A stretch of DNA of 64,000 nucleotides from Anaerococcus prevotii DSM 20548 (GCF_000024105.1 NC_013171.1:1670501-1734500); one strand, 5' to 3'; counted from the stretch's first letter, positions 49,103 to 58,724 are shown. Translations and numbers: made by a program. Notes: generated from the letters alone by a model not told the origin.

Positions 49103-49131
49103 ATCTTACCTTAGAGAAATTCCTTGACCAA
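49103..49131 (-). promoter_or_regulatory. Possible promoter of the esterase gene
   Basis: On the minus strand TTGGTC (49126-49131) and TAAGAT (49103-49108) are spaced by 17 bases, about 55 bases before the start codon. Confidence 0.45.
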
Positions 49132-49229
49132 ATATAGTGGAGCTGTAATCTTAAATGTCATTTATCATGTTCGAAGATGTTTCTAAGCATACAAAGTATA
49201 TTCTCTAAAAACATTCTTTCCATACTTAT

Positions 49230-49276
49230 AAAAACTGCCTAATAGATGTCTCTAACGGATCTATTAGGCAGTTTTA
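49230..49276 (-). terminator. Terminator of the cellobiose PTS operon
   Basis: AAAACTGCCTAATAGAT (49231-49247) pairs perfectly with ATCTATTAGGCAGTTTT (49259-49275). It is a 17-bp stem with a small loop, flanked by T on the minus strand, just after the EIIC stop. Confidence 0.9.
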
Positions 49277-49277
49277 T

Positions 49278-50591
49278 CTAGTTATTTAAAGCTTCTGCTT
49301 GTTTTCTGCTTACTCTTTCACTTATCTTCATAAATGGCAAGTATAATAGTACACCTATAATAATTATCACTAATTGAACTATAATAGCTCTGAAGTCTCC
49401 TCCAGTTGCTAAAAATCCATTTAATAATGGAGGAGTAGTCCAAGGCACAAGCACTGTACATTTATTCATAAAACCTATTGCTGTTGCAAAATAAGCTATT
49501 ATAATTCCTATAGCTGGAGTCAATACGAAAGGTATTATCATTGGCAAGTTGAACACTATAGGGAAACCAAATATAACAGGTTCGTTTATATTAAATAATC
49601 CTGGAGCTACAGCTAATTTCCCTAATTCACTGTATTGTTGATTTTTCCTGAAAAATAGGAATGCTGCAATTAACAAGCATATTGTTGAACCAGTACCACC
49701 TAGCATGCCAAATGTTGGGACGAATGTAGAATTAATTATATGAGGAATCTCTTTGCCTGCTGCTGCAGCTGCCATATTCTCATTCATATTTACAAGAAGC
49801 AATGGTTCAAGGATTGTTCCATTTACTACTGTTTGGTGAATACCGAATGTGAACAATAAGTTTCCAAAGCTGTATATCAATACTGTACCAACAAGAGAAG
49901 TGTTTACTTTCCTCAAAGGCTCTTGAATCATTGTTGTTATCAAAGTTATTAAGTCTGTATTAAATACTGAGTATAGCACAAAACTTACAATAGAGAATAT
50001 AATAATTGATAGCATGGCAGGAATCATATTATTAAAGGATGCATTTACTTGTGGTGGTACATCTCCACCAATATTTACCCTTAACTTATCAATTTTAGAA
50101 AGTCTCAAATAAATTTCAGTAGACAATAAACCTACAATAATACCCGCAAACATTGAAGAGGTACCAAGGTTTCCATAGGTTAAGATTCCTCCCACTTCAA
50201 CTTCAGATCCATCAGTAGCCGCTATTTTTAGTGTTTGTGGCATCATTACAATTAATGCTGCTATAGCTATCATTACACATGTATAAGGACTTTTGTAACC
50301 TTTATTTTTAGATAGAGTATAACCTATTATTCCACACAAGATTAATCCAGAAACATTTAAGGTAGCATTTGCTATAGAAGTTGCCCAATGTCCTGCTGTT
50401 TGAATGGCACTTTCACTTAATATTTTAGGAAATATTACAGAATTTATTAATACCGCAAGACCTGCTAATATAAATAGGGGCATCATTATTGCGAAGGCAT
50501 CCCTAAGTGAGCGAAGGTGTACTTGAGCACCAAATTTCATAGCAGCTTCAGTAAACTTGTCCATGAAGCTTATTTTATTTGTTTCAGTCAT
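49278..50591 (-). CDS. celB: PTS EIIC, lactose/cellobiose family (CelB-like)
   Basis: This 437-residue membrane component of a lac/cel-type PTS forms the sugar channel. About ten helices are present, with the family region NINEPVIFGFPIVFNLPM near residue 340 holding the substrate-site Glu. It overlaps the 6-phospho-beta-glucosidase gene by eight bases and is the last gene of the operon. With the separate EIIA and EIIB it makes a complete transporter. The substrate is a beta-glucoside such as cellobiose, judged from the enzyme next to it. Confidence 0.92.
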   Translation of the reverse strand: MTETNKISFMDKFTEAAMKFGAQVHLRSLRDAFAIMMPLFILAGLAVLINSVIFPKILSESAIQTAGHWATSIANATLNVSGLILCGIIGYTLSKNKGYKSPYTCVMIAIAALIVMMPQTLKIAATDGSEVEVGGILTYGNLGTSSMFAGIIVGLLSTEIYLRLSKIDKLRVNIGGDVPPQVNASFNNMIPAMLSIIIFSIVSFVLYSVFNTDLITLITTMIQEPLRKVNTSLVGTVLIYSFGNLLFTFGIHQTVVNGTILEPLLLVNMNENMAAAAAGKEIPHIINSTFVPTFGMLGGTGSTICLLIAAFLFFRKNQQYSELGKLAVAPGLFNINEPVIFGFPIVFNLPMIIPFVLTPAIGIIIAYFATAIGFMNKCTVLVPWTTPPLLNGFLATGGDFRAIIVQLVIIIIGVLLYLPFMKISERVSRKQAEALNN

Positions 50592-51939
50592 TTTTTATCT
50601 CCTCTAATATTTTTTGATTAAATATGTTTTGAAAATATCCAAAACTTTTTTTCTTTATTCTTCTCAAGTCCTTTAAGTCGTGATTGTCTCTATTCACGTA
50701 CACAGCACCATATCTTTTTTCCATATCACCTGATGAGGAAGGTATGTCAATGAGTCCCCAGCCAAGATACCCTATACATTCAACACCGTTTTTCATAGCA
50801 TTTTTCATCTCTCTTATATGATCATCATGATATTTTATCCTATAATCATCTTCGATAAACTCATCTTCAGGTAACTTTTCTCTAACACCCAAACCATTTT
50901 CTATAATGAAAACTGGAATATTAGAATCTGCATATATATTTTCCATTGATATTCTTAATCCTATTGGATCAATTTCCCAATTCCACTCGCTTCTATCTAC
51001 AAATTCATTATCTATTACCTGATTCATCTCTAAAGTATTGAAATCTTTACCATTAGCCTTCACAGTTGTTGATTGATAATAACTAAATGACATAAAGTCA
51101 GACTTTAATCTATTGAATATTTGTGCATCTTCAGAAGTGAAGTCAATATTTATCTTATTTTTTTCTAGATAATTAGTGAAAAACTTAGGATAGTTTTTTC
51201 CTGTGAATACAGAAATATATAATTTACTTAAAAATCTATCATATTGGTTAGCAATAAGAACATCTTCTGGCTTCGAACTTGCTGGATAGTAAGGGCTATA
51301 GGCAAGCATGCCTCCAATTTGTAAATCTTCGTATTTGTCATGAATATAATTAGCAATTTCAGCATGAGCAAGAAGAGTATAGTGTTGTATATTATATATA
51401 TTTTCTAATGTATGTTCTTTCTTACTACCAGCAATCTTAAAACCCATATCCATGGCATAAAGATTATGTTCATTGAAAGTTATCCAATATTTTACTTTTT
51501 CATAGAATCTATCAACAAGAATTTTCCCATATTTTACAAATTCATCCTTTACATGCCTTGAAGAAAATCCATCATATTTCTCATATAAAGCTAGAGGCAT
51601 ATCAAAGTGATATAGGCAAATCATTGGCTCAATATTATATTCTATTAATTTATCTATTAATTTTTCATAGAATTCTAAGCCTTCTTCATTTACTTTTCCT
51701 TCACCTTCTGGAAATATTCTAGACCAAGATACTTGAAACCTATAGCAGTTCATTCCCATTTCTGCCATAAGTTTAATATCTTCTTCATATCTATGATATT
51801 CATCTATAGCTACCTTCCAATCACTTGTATTGTCTGTAGCTTCTCTTATATCATAAACAGATGGTCCCTTGCCACCTTCATTATAAGCTCCTTCAGTTTG
51901 CATTGAAGAAGTTGAATTGCCCCACAAAAACTTATTCAT
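50584..51939 (-). CDS. bglA: 6-phospho-beta-glucosidase, GH1
   Basis: The 451-residue GH1 enzyme cleaves 6-phospho-beta-glucosides produced by the PTS. The acid/base Glu is in WITFNEHN and the nucleophile Glu in VFIIENGLG. A phosphate-binding signature of 6-phospho enzymes is visible near the C-terminus as SGDMEKRYGAVYV. It lies eight bases downstream of the EIIB gene and overlaps EIIC. A 6-phospho-beta-galactosidase is the alternative, but a BglA-like specificity fits the EIIB and EIIA types better. Confidence 0.92.
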   Translation of the reverse strand: MNKFLWGNSTSSMQTEGAYNEGGKGPSVYDIREATDNTSDWKVAIDEYHRYEEDIKLMAEMGMNCYRFQVSWSRIFPEGEGKVNEEGLEFYEKLIDKLIEYNIEPMICLYHFDMPLALYEKYDGFSSRHVKDEFVKYGKILVDRFYEKVKYWITFNEHNLYAMDMGFKIAGSKKEHTLENIYNIQHYTLLAHAEIANYIHDKYEDLQIGGMLAYSPYYPASSKPEDVLIANQYDRFLSKLYISVFTGKNYPKFFTNYLEKNKINIDFTSEDAQIFNRLKSDFMSFSYYQSTTVKANGKDFNTLEMNQVIDNEFVDRSEWNWEIDPIGLRISMENIYADSNIPVFIIENGLGVREKLPEDEFIEDDYRIKYHDDHIREMKNAMKNGVECIGYLGWGLIDIPSSSGDMEKRYGAVYVNRDNHDLKDLRRIKKKSFGYFQNIFNQKILEEIKND

Positions 51940-51947
51940 CTTATCAC

Positions 51948-52265
51948 CTAAGCCAATTTGTCCGTAATTAATTTAGCCATTTTTGAAACACCGGTTGATG
52001 TTGGAGAGTAAGCGTCAAAGCCTACTTGTGCGATTTCTTTTCCCTTCTGAGCTGCTTTTTGGCTATATTCATTAAAGAACATTCTAACTTGTGGGCTTAC
52101 TAAAATCATGTCATATTCAGGATTAGCAAATACATCCTCAGCATCAGCTGTTGTTGTAGAATCAACATGAATATCATATCCATTTTTTTCTAGATATTCA
52201 CTAGCCTTTTTAGCCATCATAGAAGAGCTCATTCCTGCATTACATAACAACATAACTTTTTTCAT
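51948..52265 (-). CDS. celA: PTS EIIB, lactose/cellobiose family
   Basis: This 105-residue cytoplasmic EIIB starts MKKVMLLCNAGMSSSMMAKK, in which Cys8 is the phosphorylated residue. It passes phosphate from EIIA to the sugar bound by EIIC. Its start overlaps the EIIA stop by four bases. Confidence 0.95.
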   Translation of the reverse strand: MKKVMLLCNAGMSSSMMAKKASEYLEKNGYDIHVDSTTTADAEDVFANPEYDMILVSPQVRMFFNEYSQKAAQKGKEIAQVGFDAYSPTSTGVSKMAKLITDKLA

Positions 52266-52594
52266 TTCTTTTCCTCCAATTTTTCTAATTTTTTATACAT
52301 CTTTATCATTCTTCTAGCATTTTCCATAGCCATTGTAGCCATTGTTAGGTGATCTTGTGAGTGGATGAATATTATATTTATTTCATTCTTCTCACCGTTT
52401 GCTTCTGCTGTCAAAAGGTCTGTTTGTATTTGATGGCATTCTAGAAATTCTTCATTTGCCTTCTTCAACAATTCTTCAGCCTTTTCAAAATCATAGTTTT
52501 CACAAGCATCCATGGCTTCACTTGATAGCGATCTGGATTCTCCTGCGTGAACTATTATTTGAAAGGCTACTTCATACATTTTTTCATTATCCAT
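52262..52594 (-). CDS. celC: PTS EIIA, lactose/cellobiose family
   Basis: This 110-residue helical EIIA carries FIHSQDHLTM. His78 is the phosphorylated residue and Asp81 the metal ligand, at the same positions as in known lactose EIIA proteins. It follows the regulator gene by four bases, so regulator and transporter are in one operon. Confidence 0.95.
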   Translation of the reverse strand: MDNEKMYEVAFQIIVHAGESRSLSSEAMDACENYDFEKAEELLKKANEEFLECHQIQTDLLTAEANGEKNEINIIFIHSQDHLTMATMAMENARRMIKMYKKLEKLEEKK

Positions 52595-52598
52595 TTAC

Positions 52599-54476
52599 TT
52601 ATCCTTCCCAAAATATTTTCTTAAATTCTCCTATATTCTTAGCTTCTGATGATTTTTCTATTAGATCTTCACTATTGAGGTAATCACCTAGCTTGTCATA
52701 ATATAAGCTCAAATCTCCTCTTATATTTCCAATTATTAGAGAATAGATTACTTTGACACGATCATCATTCCATTTGACCTTATTTTTTGGAATTAAAACT
52801 ATGGAGAAGCTTTCACCTTTAACTTGGTCAAGTATATGAGGTAGAGCTACATTTCCATATGAGGTAAAGGCCATCTCTTCTCTTTTGAGATACTGCTCTT
52901 TTATATTCCCTTTATCAATTCCAGTCTTAGCTGATACAATGTCAGATAAGATGTCCAAGGCAGCATCCATGTCCTTTATGTCTATATCTCTTCTTAGTAT
53001 AGAATTATCGAAAATCCTATTAATTTCTGTGAAATTATCTACATTAAAGATATCGTTGATTTTCATAAAATCCTTCTGCTTAAATATGACATCCACATAG
53101 ACAATTGGCGTGTCAGTCTTTTGCTTGATTGGAACTGAAGATACTATAAAGTCGAACTTATCCAGATTATATAGGTCAACCTTGCTTAAGTCTGTAAGAG
53201 TCAAGCTATCTATTTGCTCTTTATATTTTCTTTCTATTTGAGTCTTCATTATTTGAGCTGATGAGTTGCCTGAACCGCATACTACTAGGATAGTTCTTTT
53301 AAGATAGGTGTTATTTTCCATAGCGCTTGCTATGTGAAGTGCTATATAACCTATTTCATCATCACAGACTCTTGTCTTATAGGTCTCGTTTATTGGATTT
53401 GTAGCGACGGTCGCAAGCATAAAGGCTATTTGATTGTCTTTGATATCATTTAGTATAGGATTTTTCATGGTTAACCCATATCTAAGTCTTTCTATTAGAG
53501 GTCCTAGGTGGAGGGCTAAGGCAAAAAATAGGTCGATATTTGATCTAAAGTCGTATTTACTAACCTTATAGATTTCATCAATCATTTTCTGAGCAAGCTC
53601 TGATATTTCCGGAGAGACCTTCTCGTAATTTGTAACAGCATTCTTGCTTATTAGATGCATGGTTAGATAGAGTATTTCGTCTTCAGGAAATGTCAGGTCT
53701 AGTTTCTTGCTTAATTCTTTGACCACTTTATTTGCTATATTAAATTCATCATAGGATATAACTCTCTTGGAGAGTTCATCAGATAAGTCTATATATTTTC
53801 CTTCCTTGATACGAAGGATTGATATATAGATATGAACGACCAAATTTTTGAAGTTGGCATAAGGCATATAGAAAGATTCAGGGAAATCTATATCTGCGAT
53901 TATAGCTTGGATTCTTGTAAAAAGTTCCTCGTCGCTGTCCCTAGCAAAGATAGCAGGGTCTTCTCCAATTTCATTTCTTATGGCAAGTCTTATATCTTTT
54001 TCCCTTCCCTTAATCTTCATCCCATAGTATGGCTTGCTTATCAGCTCGATATTATAAGCTTTAAGGAGCTTCCTTACCTTTTTGATATCCTTGTTAATCT
54101 GAGATAGGGATACATAAAACATATCGGCTAGCTCTTGCTGTTTGATAAAGGAATTCGAAAAAAGAAAGAGCTTCATTATGCTTTCTATCCTAAAATCCTT
54201 GTTGGGATTCTCTTGATGAAAATAAGCATATTTGAACCAATCATGTTTTAAGAAATTCTTAAATTTATCTTCATCTAAGATTCTAAATTGATATCCTTTT
54301 CCAGACTCTGATTCTACTATCGCCCCCTTATCTTTTATAAATGAGTTTAGTATTCCGATTTCTTTTTGAACAGTTTTGGAGCTTAACTCCAATTCTTCTC
54401 CTATCTCCTCCGAACTATGAAAGCCATAGTCACTTGTGAGATAATCGAAGATTTCTTTAGTTCTTGTTTCAATCAT
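52599..54476 (-). CDS. licR: LicR/BglG-type PTS-regulated transcription activator
   Basis: The 625-residue regulator has an N-terminal helix-turn-helix (residues 1-60; LELSSKTVQKEIGIL) and a second Mga-like HTH (about 85-130; FYVSLSQINKDIKKVRK). Two PRD domains follow (about 170-390, histidines in VVHIYISIL and LTMHLISKN), then an EIIB-like domain (about 395-480; VVCGSGNSSAQ) and an EIIA type 2 domain at the end (NVALPHILD). Such proteins activate their PTS operon when the sugar is present, by phosphorylation of PRD and EII domains. It is encoded first in the cellobiose operon. Confidence 0.88.
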   Translation of the reverse strand: MIETRTKEIFDYLTSDYGFHSSEEIGEELELSSKTVQKEIGILNSFIKDKGAIVESESGKGYQFRILDEDKFKNFLKHDWFKYAYFHQENPNKDFRIESIMKLFLFSNSFIKQQELADMFYVSLSQINKDIKKVRKLLKAYNIELISKPYYGMKIKGREKDIRLAIRNEIGEDPAIFARDSDEELFTRIQAIIADIDFPESFYMPYANFKNLVVHIYISILRIKEGKYIDLSDELSKRVISYDEFNIANKVVKELSKKLDLTFPEDEILYLTMHLISKNAVTNYEKVSPEISELAQKMIDEIYKVSKYDFRSNIDLFFALALHLGPLIERLRYGLTMKNPILNDIKDNQIAFMLATVATNPINETYKTRVCDDEIGYIALHIASAMENNTYLKRTILVVCGSGNSSAQIMKTQIERKYKEQIDSLTLTDLSKVDLYNLDKFDFIVSSVPIKQKTDTPIVYVDVIFKQKDFMKINDIFNVDNFTEINRIFDNSILRRDIDIKDMDAALDILSDIVSAKTGIDKGNIKEQYLKREEMAFTSYGNVALPHILDQVKGESFSIVLIPKNKVKWNDDRVKVIYSLIIGNIRGDLSLYYDKLGDYLNSEDLIEKSSEAKNIGEFKKIFWEG

Positions 54477-54760
54477 TTAATCACCCTTCATCATTATTAT
54501 AGAAAATTTCAGCTTAAACCTCCACACAAACATTTTCCTTGCCTTTGTCTTTTCTCTTGTTAGGAGTTTAATAGTTACTTATCAACTATATTATAAGTGC
54601 TTAGCTTTTTCTAAATTAAACTTATATCTAAGTTTTACTACTCTTTCAAAGAAGGAAGGCAGGAAACTCACTATATAGGAAAGTTTATTTTCTAACAAAG
54701 CTTTTAAATTATACGAAAATTCTGTATACTAGTAGTGAATTTAAGTAAAAGGAGTAATTT

Positions 54761-55981
54761 ATGAATTGTATCATAGCCCAGTCAGGTGGGCCTACCAGTG
54801 TTATCAACTCATCTCTTGCTGGAGTCATCCAGGGAGCTCTTGATAATAATTTCGACAATATTTACCTAAGTCTTCACGGAATCGAGGGAATTATTAACAA
54901 AGATATTCTAGAAGTCGATAAGAAAAAATTTGTTAGAGGAGGGGTTAAGGAAAAGCTTATGGCTCGTCCTTCTTCAATCCTAGGATCTTGCAGGTTCAAG
55001 CTTCCAGAAGACCTTAATGATGATATCTACAAGAAGATTTTCGAATTTTTGTTAGAAAAAGAAATCAATGTTTTTGTCTACATAGGCGGAAACGACTCAA
55101 TGGATACGGTAAAGAAGCTAAACGCCTATATTTTATCTAATAATATTGAAGGAATCAATGTTATAGGATGTCCAAAGACCATAGACAACGACCTCAATGG
55201 TATGGATCATTCCCCAGGTTTTGGATCTGCTGCTAAATACATATGCCAAAGCCTAAGGACTATCAGGGCAGATGTCGATATCTACGACCTCGAATCTGTT
55301 ACAATAGTAGAAATCATGGGCCGCCACGCAGGCTGGCTTGCTGCTTCATCCCTCCTGGCAGACTTCGGCTATCACAAAGAGCTTGTCAATCTAGTCTACG
55401 TCCCAGAAGAGAGCAAGTCCCTAAAGGAAATTGAAGAAGAGGTCAAGGAAAAGCTAAAGACAGAGAAAAACCTCATCATAGCCATGGCAGAAGGCTTCCG
55501 TGATACAGATTCCTACCTTGATAAGCCTATGTTTTCCAATAGTGATGATGGATTCAACCACCCTATAGTAAGCGGTGTTGCCCAAAGACTTGCAGATTAT
55601 CTGAGAGATAAACTCGGTGTTAAATCAAGGGCTGTGGAGCTAAATATAGTCCAAAGAACATCCAACCACATCTCAAAAACAGATGCAGACGAAGCCTTTA
55701 AGCTAGGTTACTTGGCCCTAAAGCTCGGTCTTGATAAGACAAATCTAATTCCAGTTCTTAGGAGAAAAGAAGGAAAATCCTACGAAGTTTTCTACACAGA
55801 AGTAGAACCAGACCTAATAGCCAACAAGGAAATGAAAATACCAGAATCCTGGCTTAAGGATAGAAAAATCCTAAGAGAAAAAATCACAGCCTACGCCCTC
55901 CCTCTTATCCAAGGAGAAGTAGAGCAAAGATACGAAAATGGCATGCCTGTTTTTGTTGAGCTTTCTGATTTTACTAAATAA
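54761..55981 (+). CDS. pfp: 6-phosphofructokinase, PPi-dependent type
   Basis: The 406-residue enzyme phosphorylates fructose-6-phosphate in glycolysis. Substrate motifs are QSGGPTSVINSS, VIGCPKTIDNDL, VTIVEIMGRHAGWLA and the fructose-phosphate region. In ATP enzymes the donor loop reads GGDGS and the following motif PGTIDND; here they are GGNDSMDT and PKTIDND. The Lys and the Asp/Asn change mark the pyrophosphate-dependent group. AAAAGGAG stands before the ATG at 54761. It is transcribed alone on the plus strand, divergent from the cellobiose operon, and ends at a strong terminator. Confidence 0.9.
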   Translation: MNCIIAQSGGPTSVINSSLAGVIQGALDNNFDNIYLSLHGIEGIINKDILEVDKKKFVRGGVKEKLMARPSSILGSCRFKLPEDLNDDIYKKIFEFLLEKEINVFVYIGGNDSMDTVKKLNAYILSNNIEGINVIGCPKTIDNDLNGMDHSPGFGSAAKYICQSLRTIRADVDIYDLESVTIVEIMGRHAGWLAASSLLADFGYHKELVNLVYVPEESKSLKEIEEEVKEKLKTEKNLIIAMAEGFRDTDSYLDKPMFSNSDDGFNHPIVSGVAQRLADYLRDKLGVKSRAVELNIVQRTSNHISKTDADEAFKLGYLALKLGLDKTNLIPVLRRKEGKSYEVFYTEVEPDLIANKEMKIPESWLKDRKILREKITAYALPLIQGEVEQRYENGMPVFVELSDFTK

Positions 55982-55989
55982 TTTCAAAA

Positions 55990-56030
55990 AAACAAGAGTG
56001 CTTATCGGTTAAGATTCGCACTCTTTTCCT
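55990..56030 (+). terminator. Terminator between pfp and brnQ (bidirectional)
   Basis: AAGAGTGC (55994-56001) pairs with GCACTCTT (56018-56025). T-rich sequence follows on the plus strand and TTTTTTT on the minus strand, so it can end both convergent transcripts. Confidence 0.85.
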
Positions 56031-57374
56031 TTAATATTTTTGTCTAACTTTTTTTACTTCTACTTCTTTAACAAATACTTTAACAAAAAGGCTTGTCAAT
56101 GCAACTACTATTACAGTTGGTAGGAGCCAAGATAGGCCTGTGTCATACATTGGTAGGCCTTGTACTAGGCTTGTTACAGGTCCAAGGCTTAGGTGGAAGG
56201 TTTTATCCATTACTTCTACTAAAGGAAGTCCAACTGATACAGCAGCTGCTGCAAGGTAGGATTCTCTAGTAAAGTTTAGGAAGCTTTGGCTTATTCCCAT
56301 AACTATGAGAACTAGGGCAACTGGATATATTATTTGTAATAATGGTACAGAGAACTCAAGGAGTTTGTTTAGGCCGAAGTTTGCCATTATGAATGAGAAT
56401 AGGGTCCATATACATACCCAAGCCTTGTAGGATAGTCTATCGTTAAATAGCTTCTCGAAATATTCTCCACCAGAGCTTATTAGGCCAACACAAGTTGTAA
56501 GACAAGCTAGGGTGAATATGAAGGCTAGTAGAACTAGACCGAAATCTCCAAGGGCAAGTTTTATAGATTCTGTAAGAACTTGAGCACCATTTTCAAGACC
56601 TACAAACTTAGCACTACCTATCATACCTATACTTGCTAGCATAGAGTAAACCAAAAACAATACACTACCTGCAACAAGTCCTGCCTTTACCTCATATCTC
56701 GTAACTTCTTTCTCATCATCTATACCAAATCTTCTTATAGCTTGGGCTATTACAAAACCGAAGTTAAGGGCTGCTACGGCATCCATTGTATCATAACCTG
56801 CCAAGAATCCTTTTGTAAGTGGAGCTGTTAGATATTCTCCTGTTGGAGCTGCAAGGCTTTTATCCATTGTCACTATCTTGAAGAACATAAATGTTATCAA
56901 TAATAGGAGGGCTGGAGTTAAAAACTTACCTACTCTTTCGACAAGCTTATTTGGTCTTAGACATATTACTAAGGCTATAGCAAAGAAGACGAAAGTATAA
57001 ACTAATCTTATTAGATTCATATTAAAAGATTTTGGTATGTATGGAGCTATGGCCATCTCGAAAGGAACTGATCCTGCCCTTGGTATACCGAGTCCTGGTC
57101 CTATTGATAGATATATAGCTGTCGTGAAAACTAGGGCGAATACTGGACCTACCCTATTAGCCAAGTTAGATAGACCATTAGTTTTTCCTACTACTATGGC
57201 TCCTAATACAGGAAATACTACAGCAGTAACGCTAAAGGCTAATAGAGAAATAAATGTTGCTTTTCCTGCCATATTACCCAATAAAGGTGGGAAGATTAAG
57301 TTTCCTGCTCCAAAGAACAGACCGAAAAGCATTATGCTCACTTGTAAAAATTGACTTCTTGATAATTTTTTCAT
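56031..57374 (-). CDS. brnQ: Branched-chain amino acid:cation symporter BrnQ (LIVCS family)
   Basis: This 447-residue membrane protein with about twelve helices imports Leu, Ile and Val coupled to Na+ or H+. Typical family segments are MLFGLFFGAGNLIFPPLLG near the N-terminus and SIGPGLGIPRAGSVPFE near residue 85. I start at the ATG at 57374 (MKKLSRSQF), preceded by GGAGG. A further upstream ATG at 57386 lies inside the ribosome binding site region. The gene is preceded by a T-box leader, so its expression should follow the charging of a branched-chain tRNA. Confidence 0.93.
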   Translation of the reverse strand: MKKLSRSQFLQVSIMLFGLFFGAGNLIFPPLLGNMAGKATFISLLAFSVTAVVFPVLGAIVVGKTNGLSNLANRVGPVFALVFTTAIYLSIGPGLGIPRAGSVPFEMAIAPYIPKSFNMNLIRLVYTFVFFAIALVICLRPNKLVERVGKFLTPALLLLITFMFFKIVTMDKSLAAPTGEYLTAPLTKGFLAGYDTMDAVAALNFGFVIAQAIRRFGIDDEKEVTRYEVKAGLVAGSVLFLVYSMLASIGMIGSAKFVGLENGAQVLTESIKLALGDFGLVLLAFIFTLACLTTCVGLISSGGEYFEKLFNDRLSYKAWVCIWTLFSFIMANFGLNKLLEFSVPLLQIIYPVALVLIVMGISQSFLNFTRESYLAAAAVSVGLPLVEVMDKTFHLSLGPVTSLVQGLPMYDTGLSWLLPTVIVVALTSLFVKVFVKEVEVKKVRQKY

Positions 57375-57413
57375 TATTTCCTCCATAAATTATATTAACA
57401 ATACTTATCCATT

Positions 57414-57655
57414 AAAAAAGTCCCTTGCCTAAACATTAGACAAAGGACGAAAATTCCGCGTTACCACCTTTATTCTTATATAGAAATATAAGCGCTCAAG
57501 CATCAAACAATGCCGGGTTTTGATAACGCCAACCATGGCGACACATCTTACTTTCTTCAGACGTGCAAAAGAAAAATGATTTTCGAACTTACTTCCAAGG
57601 TTGGATCTCACCTAACTCCAACTCTCTGTGCTCTTTCATAAGCCTACTCTTTTTT
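57414..57655 (-). ncRNA. T-box leader controlling brnQ
   Basis: On the minus strand, stem I begins near 57640 with AGAGAGTTGGAGTTAGGTGAG. A conserved T-box element AAGGTGGTAACGCGGAA lies at 57454-57470. A terminator follows: GTCCTTTGTC pairs with GGCAAGGGAC (57420-57448), then six T. The T-box element can pair with the terminator 5' arm to form the antiterminator. The specifier region near 57570 reads GAAAATCA, where ATC (Ile) fits brnQ, but that codon call is tentative. Confidence 0.92.
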
Positions 57656-57688
57656 TCATAATTTTTCTAAATAATTACTGTTGACTAT

Positions 57689-57717
57689 ATTATAAGATCA
57701 TCTCTTTAATTTGTCAA
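57689..57717 (-). promoter_or_regulatory. Sigma-A promoter of the T-box/brnQ unit
   Basis: On the minus strand a perfect TTGACA (57712-57717) and perfect TATAAT (57689-57694) are spaced by 17 bases, about 40 bases upstream of stem I. Confidence 0.9.
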
Positions 57718-57785
57718 ATATTTTCTAATAAAAATTAAAAATAATTTATAAAATACATATGAATACTCGCTTAAAGCTATACCTA

Positions 57786-58724
57786 TTAATTATTATTTAC
57801 TCTTCCCCTAGCCCACCAAGAAGTGATAAGGGGTGTAAGTATTATAGTAATAACTACAGATGATGCCACCTGGGCTGTAGCCACTCCTACAAGAGGAAGA
57901 TAAGAAGGGTCAATCTCTGCTACGATTTGTGGCACAGCAACAGCATTGGCCCCAGTAGAAGAAAGGGCCCAAGCAGCGTGGCCTGGTCTATTGTTAATAT
58001 AAATATCTGCCAGAACAGTAAGAGAACCTATTACAAAAATCACTATAAAAGCAAGAATTATTCCAGAAAATCCTGCCCTATAAATATCTGTCAGATTAAT
58101 AGCAGAACCCATAGAAAACCCTAAAAAGGGAATAATGGCCTTCTGAGCAAGCTTAAGAGAGCTTGAAATATTCCTATCGATATTACCAAGAACCATACCA
58201 ATAAATACAGGAAGAAGAGCATCTATCATAGCTCTTATAGGAATATTTGCAATACCAGACATGCCAAGGACCAGCATAGAAAGCATGGGTCCTGTGATAA
58301 GGCTAGTAAATCCAGCTAAGGCCTGATCCAACTCATCCCCGTAGTCGATGTTCAAAGTAATAAAGACAGAGTTGTTGTGATTAAGACTAGCACAAACCAG
58401 GGCAAGGATAGAAATACCAAATATTCCCTCCCTGCCAAAAATAGAAGAAACTAGAAAAATTATTATTAAACCCGCTCCTATTCGAGCTAGAGCCATAACA
58501 GAAAATCTCCTAAAAATCTCCCCCACAGACGATAGCCTAATCTGGGAACCTGCCGCAAGCAAATTGATTCCCATCAAAGTTTTCATCCCACGGCTTGTAA
58601 AGAGCGCCTCCGTAAAAACACCAAAGTGCAAGATACTCGGATAAAAAGTACTTATTAAAGCAGCAAATATCAAAGGAACCATCATATTGCCCGCTGGTAT
58701 TTTCTTTATAAAGTTCTTAAGCAT
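57786..58724 (-). CDS. kdgT: 2-keto-3-deoxygluconate permease (KdgT family)
   Basis: The 312-residue membrane protein has about ten helices and the KdgT-family pattern: IPAGNMMVPLIFAALISTFY at the N-terminus, GINLLAAGSQI, SLNHNNSVFITLN and SSTGANAVAVPQIVA. Family members import 2-keto-3-deoxygluconate, a product of pectin or hexuronate breakdown. It starts 30 bases after the GH3 glycosidase, so the two are probably co-transcribed. No kdgK or kdgA gene is in the window, so the true substrate is open. Confidence 0.85.
   Translation of the reverse strand: MLKNFIKKIPAGNMMVPLIFAALISTFYPSILHFGVFTEALFTSRGMKTLMGINLLAAGSQIRLSSVGEIFRRFSVMALARIGAGLIIIFLVSSIFGREGIFGISILALVCASLNHNNSVFITLNIDYGDELDQALAGFTSLITGPMLSMLVLGMSGIANIPIRAMIDALLPVFIGMVLGNIDRNISSSLKLAQKAIIPFLGFSMGSAINLTDIYRAGFSGIILAFIVIFVIGSLTVLADIYINNRPGHAAWALSSTGANAVAVPQIVAEIDPSYLPLVGVATAQVASSVVITIILTPLITSWWARGRVNNN

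Noticed and set aside
57429-57611. Minus-strand 60-codon frame upstream of brnQ
   Set aside because: It lies inside the T-box leader RNA and is explained by that structure.
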